From Vitis vinifera (Eukaryota; Streptophyta; Magnoliopsida; Vitales; Vitaceae), in the NCBI RefSeq assembly GCF_030704535.1, contig NC_081812.1:18981501-19045500 (forward strand): a DNA stretch of 64,000 nucleotides, given 5' to 3'. Positions 28,329 to 40,974 of this stretch are shown here, one piece after another (the stretch's first letter is position 1; each line of letters opens with the position of its first letter). The notes beneath the pieces were generated by a model, which was given only the letters and a program-made list of their open reading frames with translations, searched no databases and was not told where the DNA came from. The position numbers and the translations under genes were made by a program.

Positions 28329-28362
<34 letters not shown>
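28329..28362 (-). repeat. (CT)17 microsatellite in the probable DUF868 leader
   Basis: Seventeen GA units on the plus strand, (CT)17 in the gene's sense, about 100-133 bases before the chosen ATG. It is probably in the 5' UTR or core promoter. Confidence 0.85.
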
Positions 28363-28364
<2 letters not shown>

Positions 28365-29266
28365 CTTCTCTCCCTTGCCTTAGCTGGAAAATTTTCAGAA
28401 ACTCAAGGCTGGGGAAGATGGGTGCTCTGTGTTTATCCTATGTGACCTGTCCCATCATTTTCTAACATAATTGTGGGAGCAAACAAGTAGAGACAAACTA
28501 AGGGAAAGAAAGGAAGCCCAAGTTCCTAGACAGCCCATTTACATTAAATAGGAATCCCCTTACCTTAAAATTTATTATATGAATATGGAAAGAAGAAGAG
28601 ACCAAATACCACTTTATTCAGCTTCTTACGCTAGTTCACTCTGGTGTATTCAAGAAACTAAACAAAATATTTAACAAAAAAACAAAGTTTGACCTGATCT
28701 GATTCCTCTTATTAAAACTTAATTGTCTTAGTTTGGTGATTTCATGAATCTCTCTGAAGTAATCAAATAAACACACATCTGCGAAAAGGGGAAGAGTTGG
28801 TAAAGATTTGATCAAAGGGTTTAACAATTAATCTAAGTACATAACAACTAGTATTAAATTAATAGGAGACAAGCAAATGCCAAAAGTAGCCAGACAGTAA
28901 ATTTTGAAAGATGCCATGTCGAAGCGTGGAATTGGACAACTTTAAATGCTATTAGATGAAACAGGATTGAGCTGACGATGGTGATGAATTGTCGATGGCG
29001 AGAGTTGGGGCCACAAATTTAAAATAGTCTGGAGATCCACCAATTGCAAGTCTAGAAGTTCAGATTTTGATATATCCCGACTCTATATAAATTGTTTATT
29101 CCAATGTGTAAGATTAAGACCTTGAACTCCTCAAATAGTTGAATACAAACAATAATACAGTTGTAGTTGAAGGCACATTAAATTCTGCTTGAACTTCCTT
29201 GGAAGAGCTCTGAGGAGAAGACTGATCAGAGCCCCAACCCCACAGAGTGAGGAACCATATTTCACC

Positions 29267-29545
29267 CATATGAAAATCCCTCTTATATTTCTGATTTGGA
29301 TTAAAGTTTTATACTGGAGATGAGGTTTGGGGTAGGAGTGAAGCTGTTTCTGCATGTGAAATATCCCCATGTGTTTCTGATTCACATTAAAGGCATGCAC
29401 TGGGTGTGTCTGATTTGGGGGGTTTGTGGATAGGAGTGAAGCTGTTTTTCCATGTGAAAATTCCCATATATTTCTGTAACGTATTAAATTTTTGCAATGG
29501 GTTGTTTTCAGGGTTAGGGTAGGAGTGGAGTTGGTTGGATTTTGG
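29267..29545. repeat. Degenerate three-copy tandem repeat
   Basis: Units start at 29267, 29353 and 29451 with CAT(A/G)TGAAAAT-CCC, continue with TATTTCTG and a TATTAAA-like core, and end in GG(T/A)AGGAGTG(A/G)AG(C/T)TG. Periods are 86 and 98 bases. A partial fourth copy (GGGGTAGGAGTGGAGTCG) ends near 29596. Divergence between copies shows that this is old. Confidence 0.75.
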
Positions 29546-32500
29546 TGGAAGTCCTGCGCTGGAGATTTCAGGGTTGGGGTAGGAGTGGAGTCGTTTAGTT
29601 ATTGGTTAGTCAATGGGTGGGTTTGAAATTTTCAAATGAGTCTCAGTATTCATCTGGCCTCAAGCTCCCATTTTGGAAGAAGAATAACATAAAAAAAACA
29701 CCCATGGACAGATTTTAATAAATTGCAATTGTCAATGTTACCATCACACCCCAGTTTATATTTAAAATCTATGACAAAAATGAACCAAAGAACTGGTTAT
29801 GCTACACTTCCTTTTGTGCTTGAAGAACCTTTTTAGCTAGAAGGGGACAAGAAGAGTCAGGTTAACCGAGAGAGAAAAAGTTGATGTACATGTGATTCGA
29901 ATCAGTATCGTACATCAATGCACTGATGTACATGTTTTTTGATGGACCTTCACTTGGTTGATAAAGAAGTAGCACGGTGGGGTTCAGTAGTTTTGATTCT
30001 TTTCAGCTATGTCTATACATAATGTTTAGGCTGCAAAACAGGGTAGGTCTAAATTGAGTTTACACAATAAACCAGAATTTGCAGTAAAATTGGGCATTGG
30101 TGAAGGGAATCCTCAGTATTGAAGAAGCAAAAACTCTAACCCGCAAGAATTGCCCCCCCATAGCAACCCCCCAAATACATCTAACTATCAACAAGTCCAG
30201 TTTTCTGCATTTTGAAAATATTTCAAGGTGTGGTGCGATATGCCTCTTAACTAAAATTGATCAGAAGCATCAGTTTGATGCGTTTCAAGGCAATGATTGT
30301 TCATTGAACCGGTCATGAGCAGGGAAGACAATAAATGAGAAAAAGGTATCCTATTATGTCTAACAATCTGTGTGATCCAAATATTCATATAATCACATAT
30401 CACTAATGATCCTACAGTCTGAGGCAAAATAAACATACACTTCTATAATCATAGAATGATGTACCAGTTACTACTAGGAGTTCTATTTTTTTGGTTCCCA
30501 AGTTTTTAAAGCAGTCTTTTTCTATTTAGGGCTACTTAGTGCACAACCTCAAATGAACAAAAACCGAAATAATCCAAGCAATTACCTAATCACCCGTATA
30601 TACATTGCTTATGATAATATAAATAAGAAATAGAAGCCAACTAAGGATATTCTTTACTTATGAAACCTCTGTCATCCTCACAAGCTAAGAAGCATTCTTT
30701 CTTTTGCATAACAATCTGTTTTAAGGTGGGAATGGCCCACTCCAATAAATCTTCAAGCAAACAATCATAACAATTTAACCTAAGGGAATTTTAGGCAGAA
30801 AGACTTCCTCAGCCAGCTCACAGATTTTTGTTCTTTCAGAAGTTGGAATTTATTCTTACATGATACAAGTAGTTATCATACTTTTGGCAAGTTGCAACAG
30901 CATAACATGCAAATCAAATAAATTCCAAATGCCAAATCAAAATACTAGAAGATAAACTAATGGACAAACAAAGTGATGACTCCCACAGTGGAGAAAGAGT
31001 GAGATTCACATATTTTTTAACTGAATACTCCTATGATGCTGCTGCTATAATTATCGAACTTCCAGATTTGGAGATAGAATGCAGCTCCAAAAATCTTTAG
31101 AACAGTGGATTTTAAGAATTTTTACTTGTGCCACAGCAAGAAAACTCCCTTTGTTTCAATGTAAGTCATTTGTAGACAGAACTCGTGTTTTAGTAGGTTG
31201 CCCCATTAAGCAAATTAGTTCAACTTCACGTGATGGAGACTCTCATCTATAAAATCTGTGTGGTCCGCCTAAGTTCTCTACCTCAAGAAATGGTAAACCA
31301 CTATGAATATTGGTTAATTAAAAATTTAGAATTAATTACCAAAATAGTATATAAACTACGTTGCACAAACGGATATCCAACAATGAATATATTTTTTCGG
31401 TAGTATTTTAAAACGTGAAGGACTTTGTGGAGTGGTAGGTTTGGCATGGGCCAACCAATGGTCTTTTATGTATATTAAAAAAAGCTTCCTCACCATATTA
31501 AGGGAATAAATAGAAATGTTAAACGTAGAAGCTGCCACTTTCTCAAGTGATCTCCATGGCTAGAAATTGAAAAGGTTATATGTGATCCAGAAAGGAACTC
31601 AATATAGCTTTGGAATTAGCACTAATGACACAAAACAAAAGCAGTGAGTGATTCCTAGCAGCATCTCTAATGCATTAGGCAATCAGCAAGTTGATTGTTC
31701 TCCCTAAAAGTATGCTTAAAGGTACTTGCTCTCCACTCTGCCATTACCTTTCAATACAAGATTGTACATTTGAATAAAGCTATTGGATTTGTGAACCCCA
31801 TCCGAGAGATAAGAACTTCAGTGTTACGACCCATCAATCATAGGGTGTGGAAGTTTTATCCACCTAACTCCTTTTCCTCCCCTGTTCCCATTCAAGGAAA
31901 AGCCACACATTCTCACAACTATAATGCCCACAAGAAATCAGGGAAAAGGGACATCTTTATGGTGTCTAATTGCCGGAAGACTGCTTCCAGATAAGAAAAC
32001 GACTTCCTTTTCTTGAAGGAAAATTAGACAGATTCCAAAACGTTGAGTCAACTTCAAAAGAATAAAGAAATAAACAAAATGGGGTGGCGTGGTGCTCTCC
32101 ACCATCTACCTTCTGGTAATATGAATATCCCCAGAGCCACATGAGGGGGCAAACCCACTAGATACGCCAACTAGGAACCTCTAAAATACCATGTTAAGCA
32201 ATTATATGCACTCAATGATGATGATCATGGCACAAGTCAACTTGCAGAACCAAAAAATGATTGTGACACCAACAACACCTTCCTTAATCCAGAACAAACA
32301 GTTTGATCTATCCCAGTGAAAACCGATTGTAGATCATATAACAATTCCCATAGCTCAGAGTCACTGTATAATGAACTGTGGTATCTATGCGTTGGCTGGC
32401 TGACATTTACAATCATTTTGGCATACAAAATCTGAGCCCAAGGAGGGCATAATCCAGGATAAGTAAATTACTCAATCTATGCTTCCAATAGCTTCTCTTG

Positions 32501-33810
32501 TAGGTCTCTGCTCAGGGACCCTTGTGGGAGAAACTAGCATGCAACAGGGGTGGGTCCCCTGGAAGAGTTGAAGCAACCACCCACAAAGCAAGATCCTTCA
32601 GAAAAAGCAAACAAAAAATGTTATTCCAACCTCATAGCCAGGGCCATGTTTATTCTTCCCCGTTCTGCAGAAGACTCTCACATTCTCCCACACTTCTTAA
32701 GTTGTAGGAATAATTCTTGCAACTAGGAGCATTATGACAACATCCTTTTATCATTCCAAAGATTTGTTGACAACTATCACTCATGCTCAAGGACCATGAT
32801 TTCTCCCACAAGGTTTTTCTGGTCTGGAAAATAAACATTAATCTCTTAAACCCCTGGAGAGCTCAAATGGCCATGTTCCCCCTACCCTTTCTTTTTTTTT
32901 TTTTAATGTAGTTTACATGGCTCCAGAACTAAATCTACCATTAAAAGAAACGAGGATTTCAATAACAGTAATTGTGGATTGGTGACTTCTTTTCTTAAGG
33001 GGAGAGTTGGATACCTTGATCTCTATGTTTTGGCATTTGTCGGCTAAGCTAATTCCAGTACAATCTACAGTAACAAGTTTTGCTGGCCCCACAATCCTCA
33101 CCTATAATAGATCCTAAACAATTTTAATTTGGAGGATTAAGAGGGGGAAGTAATACAAGATGAAAAACTTTAGAAATCAATTTGGAGGATCCAATGGACT
33201 TCAAGTAGTTGATGTCTCACTATTTCATGCAATGTGTCTACCAATCTAATGACAAGCTTGTTCTTGAGCCTTCAAAGTGAATAGGCATGGGTCCAAATCA
33301 AAACTAAGGATGACCCATATGGAAAACCTTGCAAGCAAACCAGGTTTCAGTGGAGGCAAAAAGTCACTGCATTCTTACTGGAGTGCAACATAATTACCAT
33401 AAACTATTTGAGTGTGACATGCCGACTCCATTGATGAGAGGTCTGTGACAATGCAGTTAGTGCAGGAGATGATGAGATCCAAACACATGATGGAATACCC
33501 ATGAGATAGTACTTGTTTCAAGAATTCTACCTATGCTTCAAACCTTGGTGCGGAAAAGCCAGGCAGACTTGTTTTTGGTCCTTACTTGTACACACAGCCA
33601 ATCAAGCTGAAAACTTGCTGGCTAACTCGGGATGCTGATTTGAAATGGACAAAAAAGACAAAAATTTCTTCAAGGGCTGACGAGAATTATTATATGATGG
33701 TTGTAGATGAAGCATTGTCGGGGTGTGCCCCCCTCAGTATCCCTTTCAATAAAAGAAGAAACTTACACTCCAACTACTATAGAAGCTAATCCATATAAAA
33801 GAATTAATTA

Positions 33811-33813
<3 letters not shown>

Positions 33814-33843
<30 letters not shown>
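33814..33843. repeat. (AAAT)n microsatellite
   Basis: About seven tandem AAAT units without interruption. Confidence 0.9.
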
Positions 33844-33844
<1 letters not shown>

Positions 33845-35923
33845 CCTGAAGATGTAATTCATCCATCAAACTTGAGTTATAGTGTGGGTCAACTAACCCA
33901 CCTGTTCAACTAATTCAAGGGGCTTATAAAATCATTAACCGGATCACTGAATTGATGATGACCAATTTGTAGCTCGGATGCAGATTAAGGAAGTTGGGTT
34001 CAGGCATTGTCTTTGTATCACACCCTACAGCAGTCTTAAGACTTGTTCAAATCAGAAAGGAATGGGCCTCCAGCAGTCACAACCAAGCTTAGTGGGGCAA
34101 GTAACACTACTTTTCAGAGGACTCTAAGCTCTCATAAAAAGTCTAAAAAGTCCTAAGAAATGCTTAAAAATTGCTTAAATGGTGCAATTTTTAAAAGATT
34201 CATTTTGTGCCATGGGTGAGAATTGCTTAAAAATAATAAAGGGAATAAATACCTCTTTCATAGAGCCCAAATGGTGCAACCATTTTGGTGGCATCACTGG
34301 AAAATGGAGGAACAAAGACGGACCCCTTTTTGGCTTCTTCACTCTCGGAGGATCGAAATCTCATCCAAACCAAATTCTAAAACATGGCACTAATATGTAC
34401 CTGTTAGACAATAAATATGTTTAACACCAATGTCAGCCATGTAACCCAGTTTGTATGAGGGCTGGAAATTCAGATTTTTGAGTGAAATAAGATCTTTGAT
34501 TTTGTATTTCTTCTTTTGCCTTTTGTTTCTTCCTTAGGCTGGTTATCGTGGCCCCATAATTAGTGGATTTCTTGCGACATTCCTGGAAATTGTAATTTTT
34601 AAAGAAAAAAGAATCAAATAAAAAAAGGGAAATCAGACATTTTTGAGAAGTTTCAGCCGTGGATTTAACCATGGAGGGATCTTCCGATGGACTATTGCTG
34701 GAAAATTTTCAATGCTGGAAATCTAATATTCATAACTTACCTGATTTGGGCACCGTTTTCATTCAAGATGATTATGCAAACCTGAGAAACTGTCCCATGC
34801 CTTCCTTTTGAGTTTGTATCAGGTACAACTCTCCTTCATCTTCTGTGATACGGTTAAAAATAGGTCAATTATTTTATTTTAAAAAAAATTAAATTAGTAT
34901 TATTTATTTAATTCAAAATTTAGTAAGGTCAAGAGATTTCATATAAAATCAATTATTTTGTGGCTTTTTTTACCTCTGCAAAGTTTCTAAAAAACTCATA
35001 AATATTGTGTGATTGATTGTAATTATGTGCGAAATTAATGGATTTTTACTTCTGAATAGTTAGTTGATCAACACAAAACTTTCGGTAAGTGTGTAAAAAT
35101 AGTTTGAAGTGATATAGAATATGAAAATATACATCAAATTAATAAATAAGATTAGCAATAATAATATTATAGGTGTGCAGAAAATATTTACGGTTTGATT
35201 CAGTTTATTATTGATTCCTTTTAAATAGAAAGCTTTGAATCAATTAAATTAAATTTTTTTAGAAACATTTTGCCCACCCCAAGCTTTTTATTTCTTTTTA
35301 TTTTTTCTTTCCTTTAAACTTTCTAAAAGCCAACCATAGCAGTTGGAATTTCTCTTTCAAGTAATCCACGCACGGTTTATCACATCTATGTATATACACA
35401 CACGGACATGGGCACATCGGAAGACATGAATGAAGGGTTTGCCATAAATATTGAGGATTGGTGTGTATGGTTGCAGAGAATGGACTTGCAGATCATGTTC
35501 TGAATCCACGGGTTTACTGCTTTATACACTTCGTGGATTGGGCCCATGTCTCTTTAAGTGGTGAGTTTTTGGGACTTCCATTTTCAATTGTTGCCCTCGA
35601 CTCTATATGGTAGGCAGAGGGGAGGACATTAGCCTATAAATGCTTGAAAGCTTCTAAGCGTAGACACCCTAGGAGAACCAGAGAGAAGGCAGCACATCCT
35701 TCAAAAGGTCTATCATGAGTAATAAAAACCACCACCAGCACAACAACTTTCTCTGGTTTGTAAATGAAACTAAGTAATGAAAAATGGTTCTGAGATACAG
35801 GTTTCTTCTCCAGTCCCAAGCAAAACTTCTGCTTCCACACACTATGCTTTATAATAAGCCGCCAATTTAAAACCACACGGTGGATGATAGCTAAATGGAG
35901 CAACAACACAGAGACCACTGGAA

Positions 35924-38900
35924 TCATTCTTCCATGGGGTGATTCTCCTCGGCCTGAGGTCGAGATACCTTGACTTTGATTTTTGGGAGGGTAAGAGATG
36001 GCTCCTTTTCGAGAACAGCTGGAGCTTTGACCATGTGGATGCCCTGCTCCAGTTCCTTTGCTGCCTCCCTTTGCTCCTTGGCTTTCTTTCCCTTCATCCT
36101 GCCAGAAATTTTCATTGACACTTCAGTATGAAGCAAAAATAATCTTACACTAATGATGAGGCAAATATGAAGAACCTGAGCGCATGGTGTCTGGCCTCCC
36201 TATCTACTCTAACTTTGTCAATCTTCTTAATTGCCTTTAGAGTGTTCTCTGCAAGATTCCTGTCATATCTCTCTGGCCTATTCCGCTTTCTCTCAAACTC
36301 AAAGGTTGAATCCTAGAAAATATGAAAAGAAGCAAAGAAAAGAACAGATCACCACCCAGTTTTATGGCAATGCAGTGGTAACTGCTGAGGAAGATCAAAA
36401 GAGAAAATAACCATAATGAACCATATTTACCTGTGTCATATCCTTTCCATGCAACCGCCTGTAGGCCTTTGTCCATTTTACTTTACGAGGATTCCTCTTC
36501 ATCTTGAAGTTCTTGTGGCATTTAGATCTACAGAACCGAAAAATCTGCCAAAGGAACACTATTTAGGAAGTAGTGGCACTACAGTTGGGGGTATAAAACA
36601 TTTTTTTGATGAGCAAACAATAATATATAAGAAGTGCCAATCAAAAAAAGAGGGGGCACACCCCAGGTACACGAGACATATTCAAAGGATGCCAAAATAA
36701 CAAAAAAGAAACCACCTTACCATACATGCGCTCAATCACAGTCTCCCACTATCTAACACTCAACCAATCAATAAAATCTAGCAAGGATACAAGATCATCT
36801 TAGATACATTAGCGAATGCATTTGAATAGGGTACAAATAAGGGAGTCCTATAGCACTTGATCTGAGCATCAAATTCCCTCAAAGGAAGGGACCTTCGGTT
36901 TTGTTCTTGCCAATTATGCAAAACAAGTAAAGAGGAGCTATCCTCCAAATCTTCCTTCTATTTTTGCTCACAAAACTCTTATGCCATTATTTTAGCAAAC
37001 ATTTCACTGAAAATGGGAGGACCCAAGGAATACCAAAGAGAGAAAACAAAAAATGCCAAAGATCCTTGACTTTCCACAATGGATAAGCATTTGGTTAGCT
37101 GATTCTTTGGAACTCTTGCATGAACAACAATGATTAGCCAACAACCATCCTTTTCTCTTAAGCTAATCTAAGGTCATGATCCTTTCCCATGAAGCCTCCC
37201 AAGCAAAAAAAAACAAAAAAAAATCATTTGTAAAGGTGCTAAGAGATACTAACTTCAAGGAAAAAGATATTTCTCCATCCAACACCAGGATAGAGTAGAA
37301 TGATTCCACCAAGAATTTTTCACTCTTGCTAGCCTCTCAATCAGCATATCTTCATTTTTGTTGCACTTCTCAAACACTTGAAGCTTCAAAAATAACTCCT
37401 CAATGCTAACTTCCAATCTTGAAATTGTCTTATGAAGCCCAAGTTCCAAACAACCTGCCCATTTACAACCTTTTTTTTGATAGGTTACCTGCCCACTTAC
37501 AACCTCCCAGACATTCGTCACCCATGCCTCCTTATTAGCAATAAAATAGAAAAGAAAGGAGAAGACACACTTTAAAGGAGCATTCCCACACCAAACATCT
37601 TGCTAAAATTTGATTCTTCTTCTATTGACTACAAAAAACATTGTTCTAACCTTAAAAGCTCCCAACTTCATCTTATTGCCTTCTACAAGTCAACAGCATT
37701 TTCCACTATGACCCATCTCCAAACGAACTCATCCTCCAAAGCAAATCTCCAACACCATTTTCCAAGTAAGGCTTTATTGAGAGAGGACATAACACCTAAC
37801 CCTCCTAACTTCTTATCTTTGCAAATGGACAACCAATTGACTAGGCAAATTTTTTCTCAATAGCTCCTCCCCTTCCAGCCCACACCCCACCCAAAAAAAG
37901 AAATCTCACTAAATTTTTTCCAAATCTTAAAGCCACTGCCTTAGGAATGACAAGAAGATAGATAAAATAGATAGGCAAATTGCATAGCGCACTTCAACGC
38001 AAATTGAGTCTACCACCCTTAGAGAGGTATTGTCTTTTCCAACAAACTAACCTATTATTAAACCTCCCATCAACCACATCTCACACAATTAGATACTTGA
38101 AAGTAGCCCCAGGATAAGCTTAAATAAGTAACTGAAAGCTTCCACACCCTACAAGCCAACAAACAAGCGAACTCCTCAACATTAGGGACAACCACCACTT
38201 GGATTAATTAGCTTTGGTCCTAATTAACTTTCAAGCTTGAAGAAGCTTCAAATCAAAACAAGACCCAATTCACGTAAATCAATTGATCTAAGCAAGGCTC
38301 CCAAAAAAGAAGGTATAATCAACAAATAGAAGGTGGGAAATCTCTACTCCCTCTTCTTTTCTACCTTCCACCTTGAAGCTGCAAATGAAGCAACCCTTCC
38401 CTACCTTTTGAAAAAGAATAGTAAGGGCATGCATGACCAACACATAAAAATAAGGGGATAGAGGATCCCCTTGCCTCAAGCCCCTCAAACTTTCAAAGAA
38501 ACCAGAAAGTGTTCCACTTACCAAGACCAAAAACCACGATGTTAAGATATAGAACCAAATCCAATCAACTAACTTCTTCCTAAAGCCCATTTTACATGAG
38601 GCTACAACAGAAAGTTCCAGTTTCCATGGTTGTATGCTTTCTCAACATCTAATTTACAAACCACTACCACCTTTTCAGCTCCTTAATCTTAAATTTACAG
38701 CCTTGTTTGCAATTGAGCCGCATCCAAGATTTACCTCCCTTGTACAAAAGAATCCTAGGAATCAAACACCCCTCCCACTATCACTGTCTTCAACTTGTTT
38801 GTCAAAACATTAGCCAAAAGTTTATACAAACTTCCCACTAAATCAATATGTCTAAAATCTTTCAAATCTTCGGCTCCTCCTTTTTTAGGAATTTAAACTA

Positions 38901-39791
38901 AGAATGTGGCATTTAGACTCCTTCCAAAAGTTAAAAGTTTCCTAGACATGAAATTCCTGGAAGAGGCCCAAGACTTCATTCTTAACAAAGTCTTAACAAT
39001 GCTGTCAGAATGCCATAGGAAAGTTGTCAGGACTAGGGGCTTTGTCCCCTCCTAATTCTAGCAACACCACACGAACCTCCTTTTCAGTGAACAACTCTTC
39101 CATCCTATCAGATTCCTCACTACTCAAACTCGAAAAGGACAACCCTCAATACTCGGTCTCCAGTCGCTTCCTCAGTCCACCAAAAACAGCTAAAAGAAAC
39201 TTACAATTTTTTCTGAAATTTGAGACTCCTTGGTTACCCACTCTCCATGCACCTTAAACCTTCCTATGAAGTGATGGAACAGTACCAAATAGGTTTGACA
39301 ATCTATGGGTTCGTTATAATCTAGAACTGAAAGAAACACACTCCCTCCAATTAAAATAAAATCAGAATTATGTGGGCCACTATATATGTCTTTCCATAAT
39401 TCAATGAGAATACTTGATTTGGAGGGTTAAGAAAATATGATTTTTGGGATATGGGAATATGAAAGATTATCCTAAAACAGTACACATAAAGCATGGCCTA
39501 AGAAACTAACTCATATGAGTTCACACCATTGGCATGAGGCCAATCGTAAACAAAATTAACTTGATGAAATCCAATCCAAAGGGTGTCATTGAATTCTTAG
39601 ACAAATATCATACTGTAAGAGCAAATAAAGAAAATACAGCAAGAAAGGCTCCATTTAGCAATGAAATTGACCTACAAAGAAAAATAGAAAAGAATAGAAA
39701 ACTTCTCTACCTTGGCATCATTGCGAACAAACTGAATACCATGCCCTGGATATACAGTGGAGGAACAGAACCAGCACTTCTCTAATCTCAT
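35924..39791 (-). CDS. RLP24: Ribosome biogenesis protein RLP24 (eL24-like)
   Basis: Four coding exons in transcript order, 39791-39711, 36544-36431, 36312-36176 and 36098-35924, all with GT-AG borders and consistent phases, give 168 residues. The protein begins [20 protein letters not shown] and continues [20 protein letters not shown]: the C-x2-C ... C-x3-C zinc-binding L24e fold. Then come [17 protein letters not shown], a basic helix ([15 protein letters not shown]) and an acidic C-terminal tail ending ENHPMEE, as RLP24 has and ribosomal eL24 does not. RLP24 holds the eL24 site on nucleolar pre-60S particles until it is exchanged for eL24 in the cytoplasm. An acceptor at 39823 and a donor at 40707 suggest an additional non-coding first exon (about 40708-40800). 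The intron at 36545-39710 contains a LINE relic. Confidence 0.93.
37453..37504 (-). mobile_element. Ultra-short LINE tail insertion flanked by an 18-bp target duplication
   Basis: ACCTGCCCATTTACAACC (37453-37470) and ACCTGCCCACTTACAACC (37487-37504) are direct repeats that differ at one base. The 16 bases between them read, on the minus strand, AACCTATCAAAAAAAA, the A-tailed end expected of a LINE. This looks like target-primed reverse transcription that aborted after copying only the tail, nested in the older LINE relic. Confidence 0.65.
38288..38590 (-). pseudogene. LINE reverse transcriptase fragment, catalytic motif lost
   Basis: A 100-codon frame contains the LINE RT blocks [20 protein letters not shown] and [14 protein letters not shown]. 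The second block corresponds to the catalytic (F/Y)ADD motif, here FVDY, so the second aspartate is replaced by tyrosine. The fragment is bounded by stops and is inactive. Confidence 0.85.
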
Positions 39792-40708
39792 TTTATGTCC
39801 AGGTTAGTAAGATATCCAATCTCCTGAAAAGTAAACAGGATGTCATGAGGGAAAAGCAAAAACCAGCAATAAGAAAGGCAAGGAAAACATCTCCCACCTT
39901 ATAATTCGTTGTCTATTAAATCTATATAACAAGGGGACCTTCCAGTATCAGAATTTTGTCAACTGTGCAAGCCACTTGAGGTATTCAATCTTTTATGGAA
40001 TAAAAAATGAAACTTGATGTTAAGATCGAAGGATACTAAAGGCAGGCAGATTACTCATGCAATTATTGTATTTTATGGAATGTTTTGAGAATGCTGGAAA
40101 TCATGACTGAAGGGTAATGTCATTGGAATTCTTTTAAGAAAGCCAACGACCAATTGACCACATGAACGAGAAAAAGAAGCATCTGCACATGAATTAACCA
40201 TTTCATTTTAAGAAACTAAATATATTATGTATATCACCAAAAATAGATAGATATTTTGATTGAAGTGCAGTATCAGATGATATATCATATTAAACTAACA
40301 GAAAAATCCACATTGTCAGATAGCTCTGAATTAATTTGAAATTTCAATAGGAATTCACACAAATAAGTTTGAGACCACATAAAAACCCTAGTATAGCTAG
40401 TTCAAAGTGTACAGAATATAGAGATCCAGCTCGAAAGCAACAGTGAACTAGGGCAACAAGCCCCCCGGCGCCTGACAGAGAAAACCAGGGGAAGCAGCCT
40501 TAAAACATTAAATCATTCTCAGAACGAAAAAGAAAAATGCAAAATAAATAACAATTTTGCAATATGATTCTCAGGTGAAGAAGACATGCAGAGTCACTCG
40601 ACAAGACAGCAATTATACGCCGGAAACAGTGCAACCCGTCAAAAGAAAAGGGTTTGAGAGTGTCGCAAAGAAGATTTAGAGAGAGAGAGAGAGAGAAAAT
40701 TGAATACC
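39792..40708 (-). other. Leader intron and 5' UTR of RLP24 (inferred)
   Basis: An acceptor (TTTTCAG, exon starting 39823) lies 32 bases before the ATG. A donor CAG|GTATTC lies at 40708/40707. Together they predict an 884-bp leader intron. A (CT)n tract (40679-40697 in the gene's sense) lies just inside the donor. Leader introns are common in plant translation-related genes. A transcript would be needed to confirm it. Confidence 0.55.
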
Positions 40709-40796
40709 TGCTGTTTGGAGATAGAAATCGCTCGTTAATTCACAAAGGAAGAGCTTTGCGAATCGTCGCAGAGAGAGAAAGTTCTAGGGTGCTGGC

Positions 40797-40815
40797 TAGG
40801 GTTTCATTAGGGTTT
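40797..40815 (-). promoter_or_regulatory. Paired telo-boxes at the RLP24 5' end
   Basis: TAGGGTTT occurs at 40797-40804 and 40808-40815, so the gene's strand reads AAACCCTA twice within 19 bases. Telo-boxes near the transcription start are typical of plant ribosomal-protein and ribosome-biogenesis genes, where they act with site II (TCP-bound) elements. This supports both the gene identity and the inferred first exon. Confidence 0.75.
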
Positions 40816-40974
40816 TTTGTGGAAGGCTGAAGACTTTTTTTTATAAAAGTACGGTATTTTTATAAATAAAATTTTAAAATACAGCATATTGAAAAATAAT
40901 CCTAATTTTATGACATCCAATACCATGTCGGTTTCTTACGTGAAAACTTGTGATAAATGTCCCAAAAAAAAAAA

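Larger units (their letters stand above)
28446..35923. other. Intergenic, about 7.5 kb, no gene recognised
   Basis: Only short, domain-free frames occur (30097-30318, 31695-31994, 32237-32428, 34179-34424 and others). The stretch next to 35924 should hold the 3' UTR of RLP24. An (AAAT)n tract lies at 33814-33843, and a degenerate triplication is listed separately. Confidence 0.45.
36601..39260 (-). mobile_element. Decayed LINE (L1-type non-LTR retrotransposon) in an RLP24 intron
   Basis: Minus-strand fragments follow the order of a plant LINE ORF2. At 38935-39110 is an N-terminal RT region reading [20 protein letters not shown], then an in-frame break. At 38288-38590 are the RT core blocks. 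At 37255-37521 is a more C-terminal piece (NVWEVVSGQ). The 3' end at about 36601 reads ...TTTGCTCATCAAAAAAA, the A-tailed terminus expected for a LINE. Many stops and frameshifts show that it is long dead. It lies in the sense orientation of RLP24 and accounts for most of the 3.2-kb intron. The 5' boundary (about 39260) is approximate. Confidence 0.8.

Noticed and set aside
35634..35927. 97-codon minus-strand frame just after RLP24
   Set aside because: It lies in the expected 3' UTR and resembles no protein.
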